Shown: one piece after another, positions 9,690-17,103 of the stretch
How positions within the stretch are numbered: position 1 is the first letter of the stretch
How the letters are laid out: the number at the start of each line of letters is the position of its first letter
Source of the DNA: Iodobacter fluviatilis
Lineage (GTDB): Bacteria > Pseudomonadota > Gammaproteobacteria > Burkholderiales > Chitinibacteraceae
NCBI RefSeq assembly: GCF_900451195.1
Contig: NZ_UGHR01000001.1
Span: forward strand, 1,054,001-1,118,000
Direction: 5' to 3'
DNA: 64,000 nt
Program-made: the position numbers and the translations under genes
Notes under the pieces: generated by a model
What the model was told of the DNA's origin: nothing
Database searches by the model: none
Seen by the model: only the letters and a program-made list of their open reading frames with translations

Positions 9690-9724
9690 AACTGATCTGC
9701 TGCAAGGCAGATCAGTTGTTTTAA
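9690..9724 (+). terminator. Intrinsic terminator after hcp
   Basis: An 11-bp perfect stem, AACTGATCTGC (9690-9700) paired with GCAGATCAGTT (9707-9717), closes a 6-base loop and is followed by GTTTT. A smaller hairpin, ATCACC/GGTGAT at 9658-9674, lies just upstream. Together they should end or attenuate transcription between hcp and the lipoprotein gene. Confidence 0.85.
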
Positions 9725-9740
9725 AAAAAGGGATTTAATA

Positions 9741-10208
9741 ATGAAACGTTCAGGGTTTGTTTATGCAGCTTTACTTGTGATTGCTGCCAGTGTGACCGGA
9801 TGTGCAGAAAATCCAGCAACACCGACTGCAACGCCTTCTACTTCATGGAAGCATGCGCCGGTAGAAACAACGTCAACCGTTACAAAAGCTGCAGAAACAG
9901 CAGCAGCGGCCACCCAAGCTGCTGTTGATCCATCCTTTCTTAAGTTTGACAAAATGTCTGCCAAACTGACCCCAGAGCACGAGCTGCAACTGATGAGCCT
10001 GCTGCCAAAATTAAAAGAAGCTAAAGCAATTACCCTACGTGGCTATTGCTACAAGAAAGACATTGGTAACGCGAAGTCCGCCGCTTTGGCTCGCGCGGTG
10101 AATGTAGAGAAATTCCTGGTTAAACAAGGTATCTCTAAAAAGAAATTAAGCCGTCGCTTTAATACCGAAGATGCAGAGCATGCTGTACGTGTTGAGATCG
10201 GCAAATAA
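9741..10208 (+). CDS. Small lipoprotein with degenerate OmpA-like C-terminal domain (copy 1)
   Basis: The 155-residue product has a signal peptide ending VTGC, with a lipobox cysteine near residue 21, an alanine/threonine-rich linker, and a C-terminal domain of about 85 residues. The segment RGYCYKKDIGNAKSAALARA resembles the TD-x-x-G...LS-x-x-RA core of OmpA-like peptidoglycan-binding domains, in reduced form. A clear paralogue lies at 21791, and both share the upstream context GGATTTAAT-ATGAA. Position between hcp and vgrG suggests a T6SS accessory role, possibly tethering the machine to the cell wall in the manner of TagL-type OmpA domains; that role is inference. Confidence 0.72.
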   Translation: MKRSGFVYAALLVIAASVTGCAENPATPTATPSTSWKHAPVETTSTVTKAAETAAAATQAAVDPSFLKFDKMSAKLTPEHELQLMSLLPKLKEAKAITLRGYCYKKDIGNAKSAALARAVNVEKFLVKQGISKKKLSRRFNTEDAEHAVRVEIGK

Positions 10209-10253
10209 TACCGTTCATTCCCTTGCCATTTACCCGCTCTACCTGGATTGCAA

Positions 10254-13091
10254 ATGATTTCCCCCATGCCTTTATCACAATTACTGAGCAGCTTTGCGGC
10301 TGCATTTAATCAAGATCAGCGATTGATCTCCCTGCAGTTAGGAGATGGCGCAGCATGGGGTGAGCAGCTTTTACCTCAGCGGGTGGATGGCAGCGAAGGG
10401 ATTAACCAGGCTTACCGCTATCAGATCGATTGCTTATCCCCTGATGGCGCTTTAGAGCTTAAATCCTTACTCGGTTTACCCATTGTTTTATCGGTGGCTG
10501 ATGCCAATGGCGATGCGGTTGAGCGTTGTGGCGTCATCTCGCAAGCGCAATTGCTGGGCTCAGATGGGGGCTTTGCTAAATACGCACTGACGGCAGAACC
10601 GCCGTTTGCCTTACTCCGCTACCGCCGCACTTCTCGCGTATTTCAAGACCTATCCGTCCCCGATATCGTTAAACAAGTTTTAGCCGAACACCAGGCTAAA
10701 AACCCCGTGTTTGCCGCCGTGCAAACGCTGGATTTCAAACTCTCTGGCACGCATGGCCCGCGCTCTTACTGCTTACAGTACCGTGAATCCGATTTCGACT
10801 TTCTGACGCGATTATTAGCCGAGGAAGGCTTGGCGTGGCGATTCGAACATCTGCCGGGCGACAATCCGCAGGTGCAGCTGGTCATCTTTGACGATGCTTT
10901 TGCGCTACCCGAAGCACAAGAAATGCAGGTGCGATTCCACCGCGCCGATGCCACGGAAGAATCTGACGCGCTCACCGAGTGGAACAGCCAGCGCCAGGTG
11001 GGCAGCAGCAGCGTATCTTTGGCGAGCTTTGATTACAAAGCCACCAGCACCAGCCAAAGCTTTGATGAAAGCCGCATTGACCAGGGCGATGGCGGCCAGC
11101 AGCTGCAGGCCAGTTTTGAAGATTACGACCCGCAAGCCCTTTATTACGCCAGCGATGCAGAAGGCCTCAGCCACTACGCCCAATTGCGTCAGCAAGCGCA
11201 TGATGGTCAAAAGAAATCCTTTACCGGATCTGGCACTTTGCGTGCCTTGCAGGCTGGGCAGTGGTTCCGCTTGGAAGACCACCCCGCACATGAGTGGGAC
11301 AGCGCCGAGCAGCGCGAATTTGCCGTTACCGGGCTGACATTCACCGCGCAAAATAATCTACCCGTGGATTTAACTCAGCAACTTGGCTTAGTCGCCCCCA
11401 GCCTACTCGAGGGAGCGGTTTCAACCGCGAATCCTCCTTACCAGGCCGACTTCACCGCCCAAAGACGCGGCCAGCCAATTACGCCTGATTTTGCCCATAT
11501 CGAGCACAGCAAGCCCAAAAGCCGTGGCGTACAAACCGCCACCGTGGTCGGCCCCGCTGGATCAGAAGTGCATACCGACGAACAAGGCCGAATTAAGGTG
11601 CAGTTCCACTGGCAGCGGGGCGCAGAGCACCCCGAGTTTGGTGCCAATCTGGATGACAAATCCTCCTGCTGGATCCGCGTCGCTTACCCATCGGCAGGCG
11701 CAAGCTGGGGCCACCAGTTTATCCCGCGCATCGGCCAGGAAGTGCTGGTCGACTTTATCGAAGGCGATATCGATCGCCCCATCATCACTGGCGTGGTCTA
11801 TAACGGCAGCCACCCCGTGCCCAGCTTCAGCGGCGCTGGTGCACTGCCCGCCAACAAAACCCTATCCGGTATCAAAACCAAAGAGCATGAAGGCGGCCAG
11901 TATGGCGAGCTGCTATTTGACGACACCAAGGGCGAAGTACGCACTAAGCTATCGAGCGAGCACGGTAAAACCCAGCTTAACCTTGGTTATTTAATCCACC
12001 CTAGAACCGATGGCAAGGGTGAGCCACGCGGCGAAGGCTTCGAGCTGCGCACGGATAATCAAGGTGCAATCCGCTCTAATGGCCTCTTGATCAGCACTGA
12101 AACCAAAAACGGCGCATCAGGCAAGCAACTCGACCACAGCCCAGCACGAAACCAGCTTGAATCAGCACTGGCACTCGCCCAAAGCCTGGGTGAAACCGCC
12201 ACCAACCAGCTCGCCGACACCATAGAAACCGGTGAAGGCGATAAAACCGTTAAGCCCGACAACAGTGCAGGCGACAAAGCCACCACCGGCCATCTGCACC
12301 ACCATGTGCACGCCAGCAAAAGCTTGGAAGCGGGCAGCAACACAGACAAAGACGGCAAGAGCAAATCTAAAGACCAGGCGGGCCAGCAAAAAATCATTCT
12401 GCTGCACGGCGAAGATGGTGTGGCCATCACCAGCCCACAAAGCCAGACCCTTGCCGCAGGCACCAACCTAGATCTGGTTGCCCAAAGAGACACCAACCAA
12501 ACCTCCGGCCGCCGCTGGATACACAACGTAGGTCAACACATCAGCCTGTTTGTAGCCGGGGTAAAAGACAAAGTTTCGCTCAAACTGATCGCAGCCAAAG
12601 GCAAAATCCAGCTGCAGGCGCAAAGCGACAATATTGAAATCACCGCAGACAAAAACGTAAAAATCACTGCCTGCAAAGAAAAAGTAGAAATCGCCGCAGG
12701 CGACGAAGTGCTCTTCACCTCCGGTGGCGGCTATATCCGCTTAAAAGGCGGCAATATCGAGATTCATTGCCCGGGAGAAGTGAGTATTAAGGGGGCGAGT
12801 CATGAGTTGAGTGGGGGGACGAGCCTGGCAAAAACTTATAATGAAATGCCCGTGAGCAAGTTTGAGCGGAAATATCAAATCAAAGATGAAGAATCGGGCC
12901 AACCACTCGCTAATCAGCGATTTAAAATCACACGTGCTACAGGCGAAGTGGAATTCGGTAAAACAGATGGCAATGGGTTTACTCATATGATTAAAAACCC
13001 TGATACCTCTGAACGCATTCAAATTGAAGTGGTAGCAACACCTAAGAAAAAAGAAAAAAGTCAGAGGATTAGTAATGACGACGCCGAATAA
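10254..13091 (+). CDS. vgrG: VgrG (TssI) spike protein with C-terminal extension
   Basis: VgrG forms the trimeric spike at the tip of the Hcp tube and carries effectors. The product is about 945 residues. It contains the phage gp27-like N-terminal part, a gp5/OB region (WIRVAYPSAGASWGHQFIPR, then GQEVLVDFIEGDIDRPIITG) and a DUF2345-type repetitive beta region (IQLQAQSDNIEITADKNVKI). A His-rich patch HLHHHVH lies near residue 680. After DUF2345, the last roughly 80 residues (KYQIKDEESGQPLANQRFKI...) look like a transthyretin-type domain, known in some VgrGs to load effectors. TTG at 10248 and ATG at 10266 are alternative starts. The effector gene overlaps its 3' end by 17 bases. Confidence 0.95.
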   Translation: MISPMPLSQLLSSFAAAFNQDQRLISLQLGDGAAWGEQLLPQRVDGSEGINQAYRYQIDCLSPDGALELKSLLGLPIVLSVADANGDAVERCGVISQAQLLGSDGGFAKYALTAEPPFALLRYRRTSRVFQDLSVPDIVKQVLAEHQAKNPVFAAVQTLDFKLSGTHGPRSYCLQYRESDFDFLTRLLAEEGLAWRFEHLPGDNPQVQLVIFDDAFALPEAQEMQVRFHRADATEESDALTEWNSQRQVGSSSVSLASFDYKATSTSQSFDESRIDQGDGGQQLQASFEDYDPQALYYASDAEGLSHYAQLRQQAHDGQKKSFTGSGTLRALQAGQWFRLEDHPAHEWDSAEQREFAVTGLTFTAQNNLPVDLTQQLGLVAPSLLEGAVSTANPPYQADFTAQRRGQPITPDFAHIEHSKPKSRGVQTATVVGPAGSEVHTDEQGRIKVQFHWQRGAEHPEFGANLDDKSSCWIRVAYPSAGASWGHQFIPRIGQEVLVDFIEGDIDRPIITGVVYNGSHPVPSFSGAGALPANKTLSGIKTKEHEGGQYGELLFDDTKGEVRTKLSSEHGKTQLNLGYLIHPRTDGKGEPRGEGFELRTDNQGAIRSNGLLISTETKNGASGKQLDHSPARNQLESALALAQSLGETATNQLADTIETGEGDKTVKPDNSAGDKATTGHLHHHVHASKSLEAGSNTDKDGKSKSKDQAGQQKIILLHGEDGVAITSPQSQTLAAGTNLDLVAQRDTNQTSGRRWIHNVGQHISLFVAGVKDKVSLKLIAAKGKIQLQAQSDNIEITADKNVKITACKEKVEIAAGDEVLFTSGGGYIRLKGGNIEIHCPGEVSIKGASHELSGGTSLAKTYNEMPVSKFERKYQIKDEESGQPLANQRFKITRATGEVEFGKTDGNGFTHMIKNPDTSERIQIEVVATPKKKEKSQRISNDDAE

Positions 13092-14358
13092 TGCGGATCT
13101 GGAATGTAAACAAACAGACTCTCTTGGCGCTGCCAATGGTAAGGATAAGATTAAGCCCATTTGCATGCCCAAGAAAATTCAATTTCTGACGGAGCTTGAT
13201 AAAGGGTCAGGCAACGATGGGTCAGGTAGTAGCACATCAACTGCCATGCTATATGATCATCGATATAATATTGAGGTGTGCCTGTTTAATGGCGAAAAAC
13301 TACCGAATAGCGAAGATTATAAATGGGCTATTGAGTATATTTCTCCTTCCTTGCAAGGCAAAAAAATTCGCCACGAACTTAAACAGCAAGGAGCGAGAAT
13401 TGGCTTAGAAATTGATGACATCGATTATTGCGGCTGTGAGCTTTCAATTCAGGCGTATACCGATGCACCTGAAAAATTTATCGAGTTAAAACAACTGGTT
13501 CATCACCGTTTTTATTGGGTTGATAAAAAAAGAATCGATAAACAGATTCAGGAGCGAAAAAGCGAGCCATGGCGAATTGATCAGGGCCGTAGCAGTCTGT
13601 GTGGTATGGCCGCACTTTATTATGTCACTATCAAAAATAGTGCCGATCGCTATCAAAAGATTGCACAAGATCTGCATCGAATGGGTGAATGCACCATAGA
13701 TGGATTTCGAATAAAGCCATCAGGCAAAATGTATGAAATCGACCCCGCAAATCATGGTGGGTACAAACGGATGGAAATGTGGGAAGTCGATTGGATTGTG
13801 CTCGCCGGAACGCGCAGCTCGGAAAGTAATTTAGGCTATCATGGGCTGGAATCGGGTAGCTGGGATCAATTTGCCGCAATTAATTGGCCTGGAATGATGG
13901 AAGACTTGGTCAAAAAAATTGGCGGATATAAACAAACTAAAGCTGTGGATGTAGATTTGCTCACACCACTTACTCAAAACGCATTCCTTAGTAATAGCCG
14001 CGATCCTGCAAAAGATCTGGTCAAACTGGATGAAATGGAGAAGAGTCATCGCGAGGGCAAGCAAATCTTAATGATGATCGATATGGATATGCTATTGGAC
14101 ACACCAGGCTACAAGCTAGGCGATATTGCTCAATCACACTGGATTGTTTATGAAGGTGGTATGGTAAAGGATGCAAGTAAGCAAAGTGTGAAGTTTAAAG
14201 TATATAGCTGGGGATATGATCCCAGTACCGGTACTAAGTATGAGTTTAATCAAGTCTCGTTAACTTCAAAGAAACGTAACCCAATAAAAACAAGTGACGG
14301 TATTTTATTTCCCTCTTTTACGAGTAACCATTATGGCCATATTGAAGCATACAACTAA
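13075..14358 (+). CDS. Putative T6SS effector, papain-like cysteine peptidase fold
   Basis: I do not recognise a named family for this 427-residue protein. Its start overlaps the vgrG stop by 17 bases, the classic place for a VgrG-delivered effector. There is no signal peptide. The motif GRSSLCGMAALYYV places a candidate catalytic cysteine at 176 at a helix start; AQSHWIVYEGG places a candidate histidine at 355; a VYSWGYDP strand (377-383) could supply the third residue. This Cys...His-hydrophobic-strand order is that of papain-like (clan CA) enzymes. Base composition is more AT-rich than the vgrG core. Targets could be peptidoglycan or a protein. A non-enzymatic role remains possible. Confidence 0.65.
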   Translation: MTTPNNADLECKQTDSLGAANGKDKIKPICMPKKIQFLTELDKGSGNDGSGSSTSTAMLYDHRYNIEVCLFNGEKLPNSEDYKWAIEYISPSLQGKKIRHELKQQGARIGLEIDDIDYCGCELSIQAYTDAPEKFIELKQLVHHRFYWVDKKRIDKQIQERKSEPWRIDQGRSSLCGMAALYYVTIKNSADRYQKIAQDLHRMGECTIDGFRIKPSGKMYEIDPANHGGYKRMEMWEVDWIVLAGTRSSESNLGYHGLESGSWDQFAAINWPGMMEDLVKKIGGYKQTKAVDVDLLTPLTQNAFLSNSRDPAKDLVKLDEMEKSHREGKQILMMIDMDMLLDTPGYKLGDIAQSHWIVYEGGMVKDASKQSVKFKVYSWGYDPSTGTKYEFNQVSLTSKKRNPIKTSDGILFPSFTSNHYGHIEAYN

Positions 14359-14809
14359 GATCGTAGCAGGTTTTTTTATAGTCTTGTCATTTGCTGCCTA
14401 TGCAAGTGAATGTGAGTCTATACCTGCTGCGGTATTGATTCATGACTGGGTTGGCGAGTTGCCCAAGCAAGCGGAGTTGCAAATATACAAGGGTGACAGT
14501 AAATTTATTGATAAAAAAAAGTCAGTTATCGAAAGAAAAAATATAGAGTTTTATCAACCTAAGCCAGAGTATTTACCGACCTTAGAAATCGATTTCTCAG
14601 AGCTAGAATCGACTCGTTTACCAATAAATGCTGATTTTATTCTGGTAATCGATAATAAAATTGAGTATCGATTCTCGGAAATTGAACCTCCAATAAAGCG
14701 ATTCGGCTGTCCGGTTCGTGGAAAAGTAAATGGGTGCGAATTTGGTGGAAATATTCCAACCATGTCTACGAATTTAAAGTGCGGAAAGAGAATAAGCCAA
14801 AGTAAATGA
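14333..14809 (+). CDS. Exported cysteine-containing protein, candidate immunity protein
   Basis: The 158-residue product is not recognised. Its start, ATG at 14333, lies 26 bases inside the effector gene, so the two are translationally linked. The N-terminus MAILKHTTKIVAGFFIVLSF ends in AYA-S, a good signal-peptidase I site, so the protein should be periplasmic. Four cysteines remain in the mature part, suggesting disulfides. A periplasmic product directly behind a presumed effector is the usual arrangement for an immunity protein, which would imply a periplasmic effector target. The open frame extends upstream to 14294, but that start lacks a signal-like beginning. Confidence 0.6.
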   Translation: MAILKHTTKIVAGFFIVLSFAAYASECESIPAAVLIHDWVGELPKQAELQIYKGDSKFIDKKKSVIERKNIEFYQPKPEYLPTLEIDFSELESTRLPINADFILVIDNKIEYRFSEIEPPIKRFGCPVRGKVNGCEFGGNIPTMSTNLKCGKRISQSK

Positions 14810-14926
14810 AATTACTGACTTTATTAACTAACTGATTGCGAATGAATTTAAGGCTGCGGCTTGGGGTCACGACTTGGGGTCAGGCCTTGGATTAACACAC
14901 TAACTATTCTTAATCGGTGGGAATAT

Positions 14927-15553
14927 ATGTTAATGCAAAACCTGCCCCCATTGTTCTTGTTTTTTATTAAAAAAATTGGCGTTATGTTTAAAATTTTTAT
15001 GTTTTTAATGGTTTGTATTTCTTCATCACTGGCATTTGCTGATGTTGAAAAAGATACAGTTTTTTCTAGTGATGGCATGCACAGCTTGCATTATGAGTGT
15101 GCAGACTTTAAATGTGATTTTTGGGTTAAAGATAATCATGCAACTGAGGTGAAGTTGCTGAGTAAAATTAAAGCAAGGTATCCTGCAATAAGTTGGTTGA
15201 ATCCGTCATTGGCACAGATCATTTTAAGCTGTGGTAGTGATTGCAATATTAAGTATTACTATCATGTTAAAAATGGCCTTAGTATCCCGCTGCAACAGGT
15301 TTTGGCAATAGAAGCTAATAAGCAATGTGTATTGCTTGCCACTGAAAATGGGTTGAGCTTAGAAAATATTTACAGTCGTAAAGTTAGATTGAAAATACCT
15401 TACACAGATCCAAGTATGAAATTTGATCAATCAAGGGCGGTTATGTATGTTGGCATGGAGGCTACTTTTGATCATAAAGGTGGACTGATTTTGAATTATA
15501 CAGATGAGAATAGCCATTCTAGACATAAGTACTATAAAAATGTGTGTATCTAA
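14927..15553 (+). CDS. Exported orphan protein, possible second immunity-type protein
   Basis: Not recognised. From the ATG at 14927, preceded by GGTGGG at suitable spacing, the product has 208 residues; an internal ATG at 14984 gives 189 residues with a cleaner signal peptide (MFKIFMFLMVCISSSLAFA, then DVEKD). Pairs of cysteines (ECADFKCDF, LSCGSDCN) occur in the mature part, which is predicted to be mainly beta. The gene is strongly AT-rich, like its neighbours and unlike the T6SS core. It could protect against the 13075 effector, or be a leftover immunity gene of a lost effector. Confidence 0.5.
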   Translation: MLMQNLPPLFLFFIKKIGVMFKIFMFLMVCISSSLAFADVEKDTVFSSDGMHSLHYECADFKCDFWVKDNHATEVKLLSKIKARYPAISWLNPSLAQIILSCGSDCNIKYYYHVKNGLSIPLQQVLAIEANKQCVLLATENGLSLENIYSRKVRLKIPYTDPSMKFDQSRAVMYVGMEATFDHKGGLILNYTDENSHSRHKYYKNVCI

Positions 15554-15897
15554 TTGATCTATTTTTTAAAAAATGAGAAGTAAATTGTGTGTTTATTTTT
15601 CTATATTTATAAATATTTAAATAGACATTAAAGGTCCGTCTGAAGGGCTATTTATAGAATATTATTTAATTAATATTTTGCTGCTAAAAATAGCAAGAGT
15701 GATCGTAAAGTGAAAGTATATTAAAGTAGCGTTGGTCGGGTCTTGGCCCGATCAAAATTGTTGGTGGATTAATTTTATTCGTATAAAACTCTTTGCTTTG
15801 TTACTGGGTGGCGGCTCTAGCCTGCCATATATTGCTATGAATTATAATGAACCTATTTGCAGAATGTAGCAATATAATGAAAGAGTAAAGGTAGCGC
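15554..15897. other. AT-rich intergenic stretch
   Basis: 344 bp without a gene. The only clear structure is an imperfect hairpin, GGTCGGG/CCCGATC, at about 15732-15751, lacking a following T-run. The sequence before the next gene holds GTAAAGGTAGCGC, a plausible ribosome-binding site. Otherwise nothing recognisable is seen. Confidence 0.4.
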
Positions 15898-16593
15898 ATG
15901 AAAAATATTGCATTCTTAGTTTTTAATTATTGTTTATTAGTAACTGCTCCTGTTTATGCTGCACTTTCCCTTGATCAAGGCTATGCAATTAATAAACCTT
16001 ATGTTTCTATGTCGCCCGAAGAGGCGGATGATATTAGAAATTTTATGGAGAGTTGGGAAAATGCAGTTGTCCGTGATATTGGAGCTAATGCTGAATTGAG
16101 TGGTAAAATAAAATCGGGAGGGGAGAATCGTGCCCGAATGTTTTTAAATAAGAAAAAATATTATATTTGGGCTCAGCAGTATCAAGTTAATAAATTACTT
16201 TCTTCTAAAGAAAAAAATGCTAGCGAGAAAGGAATGAATATACATAATAATGGTGTTTGTGATTTATATGTGCATGACGATGAAATGATTAAAGTAGCAT
16301 CATTTAGAGTTAACCTTCCAGAGTATCATTACTGTAATGGTATTTATGGATTAGGGGCGGTTAAAGGACAGGATGCATTATTGATGACGATTGCTTATGT
16401 ATTAGAAAATATAAAGGCAGTTCAGAAAGTTGATGTTGATGCGAGTAATGTGAAAAAAATGACTATATTGCTTAAATTTCACGAGAGAAATGGTAAGGTT
16501 TTTATTACACAAGATGATAGTTGTCTTGGTAATCCAAATAAAACGGGAGATATTTTATCTGCCAGAAAAGCTTTGCAGCAATGCGCAAAATAA
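15898..16593 (+). CDS. Exported orphan protein of the T6SS effector island
   Basis: The 231-residue product is not recognised. It starts MKNIAFLVFNYCLLVTAPVYA, a signal peptide with cleavage after AYA-like VYA, so it is probably periplasmic. The mature part contains an acidic helical stretch (SPEEADDIRNFMESWENAV) and four cysteines in CDLYVHDDE, YHYCNGIYG, DDSCLGN and the C-terminal QQCAK. Composition is AT-rich. It lies between the effector module and tssH, in the same direction, but 344 bp from the preceding gene, so it may be transcribed separately. A role in self-protection is suggested only by position and export. Confidence 0.5.
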   Translation: MKNIAFLVFNYCLLVTAPVYAALSLDQGYAINKPYVSMSPEEADDIRNFMESWENAVVRDIGANAELSGKIKSGGENRARMFLNKKKYYIWAQQYQVNKLLSSKEKNASEKGMNIHNNGVCDLYVHDDEMIKVASFRVNLPEYHYCNGIYGLGAVKGQDALLMTIAYVLENIKAVQKVDVDASNVKKMTILLKFHERNGKVFITQDDSCLGNPNKTGDILSARKALQQCAK

Positions 16594-17103
16594 AATCTAT
16601 TCAAAGGGTTTTGAAAAAAAAAAGCGAATGCTAGCCGTGTAGGGGGCTTGACCTGCGCACTGTGATTGCTGATTTTAGTTTATTTGTTAGAACGATCAAG
16701 GGATCGGTTTTTTTTAGAAGACGGCGGGCTACGCCTGTGGCTCTGAAATGAGTTTTTTCGATGAAGAGAGTCATCGCTATTTAAATAAAGAATTGATTGA
16801 AATTCTTAAAAAAACGAAGCGATTTGTTGTAAGCTTGTGTAGATTATAATAATGAATTGAGCATTTGAAGAGTTTGTGATTAAAACAAGAGATATAATTA
16901 AGAAGATTTAAGCTCTGCATGTGTATCATGATTATCTGATAATGAAATGATGGCTGTAAGTTTTAAAAAATTTCTGCTATCCGTGTGAATAAGTCGTGGT
17001 AAAAAGTTTGGTAAATAGATTGAATTATTGCTTGATGTTTCTAATCTGTGTATTTATTGCGGTAATTAATTTTAGACTCTTATAACTCTTCGGGACCCAT
17101 CCC
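16594..17103. other. AT-rich gap before tssH with possible gene remnants
   Basis: 510 bp without a convincing gene. A 33-codon frame from ATG at 16748 (opening MSFFDEESHRYLNKELIEIL) could be a small gene or the remnant of a larger one; no ribosome-binding site supports it. The stretch is strongly AT-rich and marks the right end of the effector island. A promoter for tssH is expected in its last 150 bp but no clear motif is visible. Confidence 0.35.

Noticed and set aside
10888..12526. Several long open frames on other frames and the opposite strand inside vgrG
   Set aside because: They are shadows of the GC-rich vgrG coding sequence, have biased composition and no ribosome-binding sites.
14859..14885. 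Short direct repeat CTTGGGGTCA in tandem before the 14927 gene
   Set aside because: Only two copies of ten bases, without further structure; could be chance.
16748..16849. 33-codon small protein before tssH
   Set aside because: No ribosome-binding site and no homology cue; kept only as a note in the gap description.
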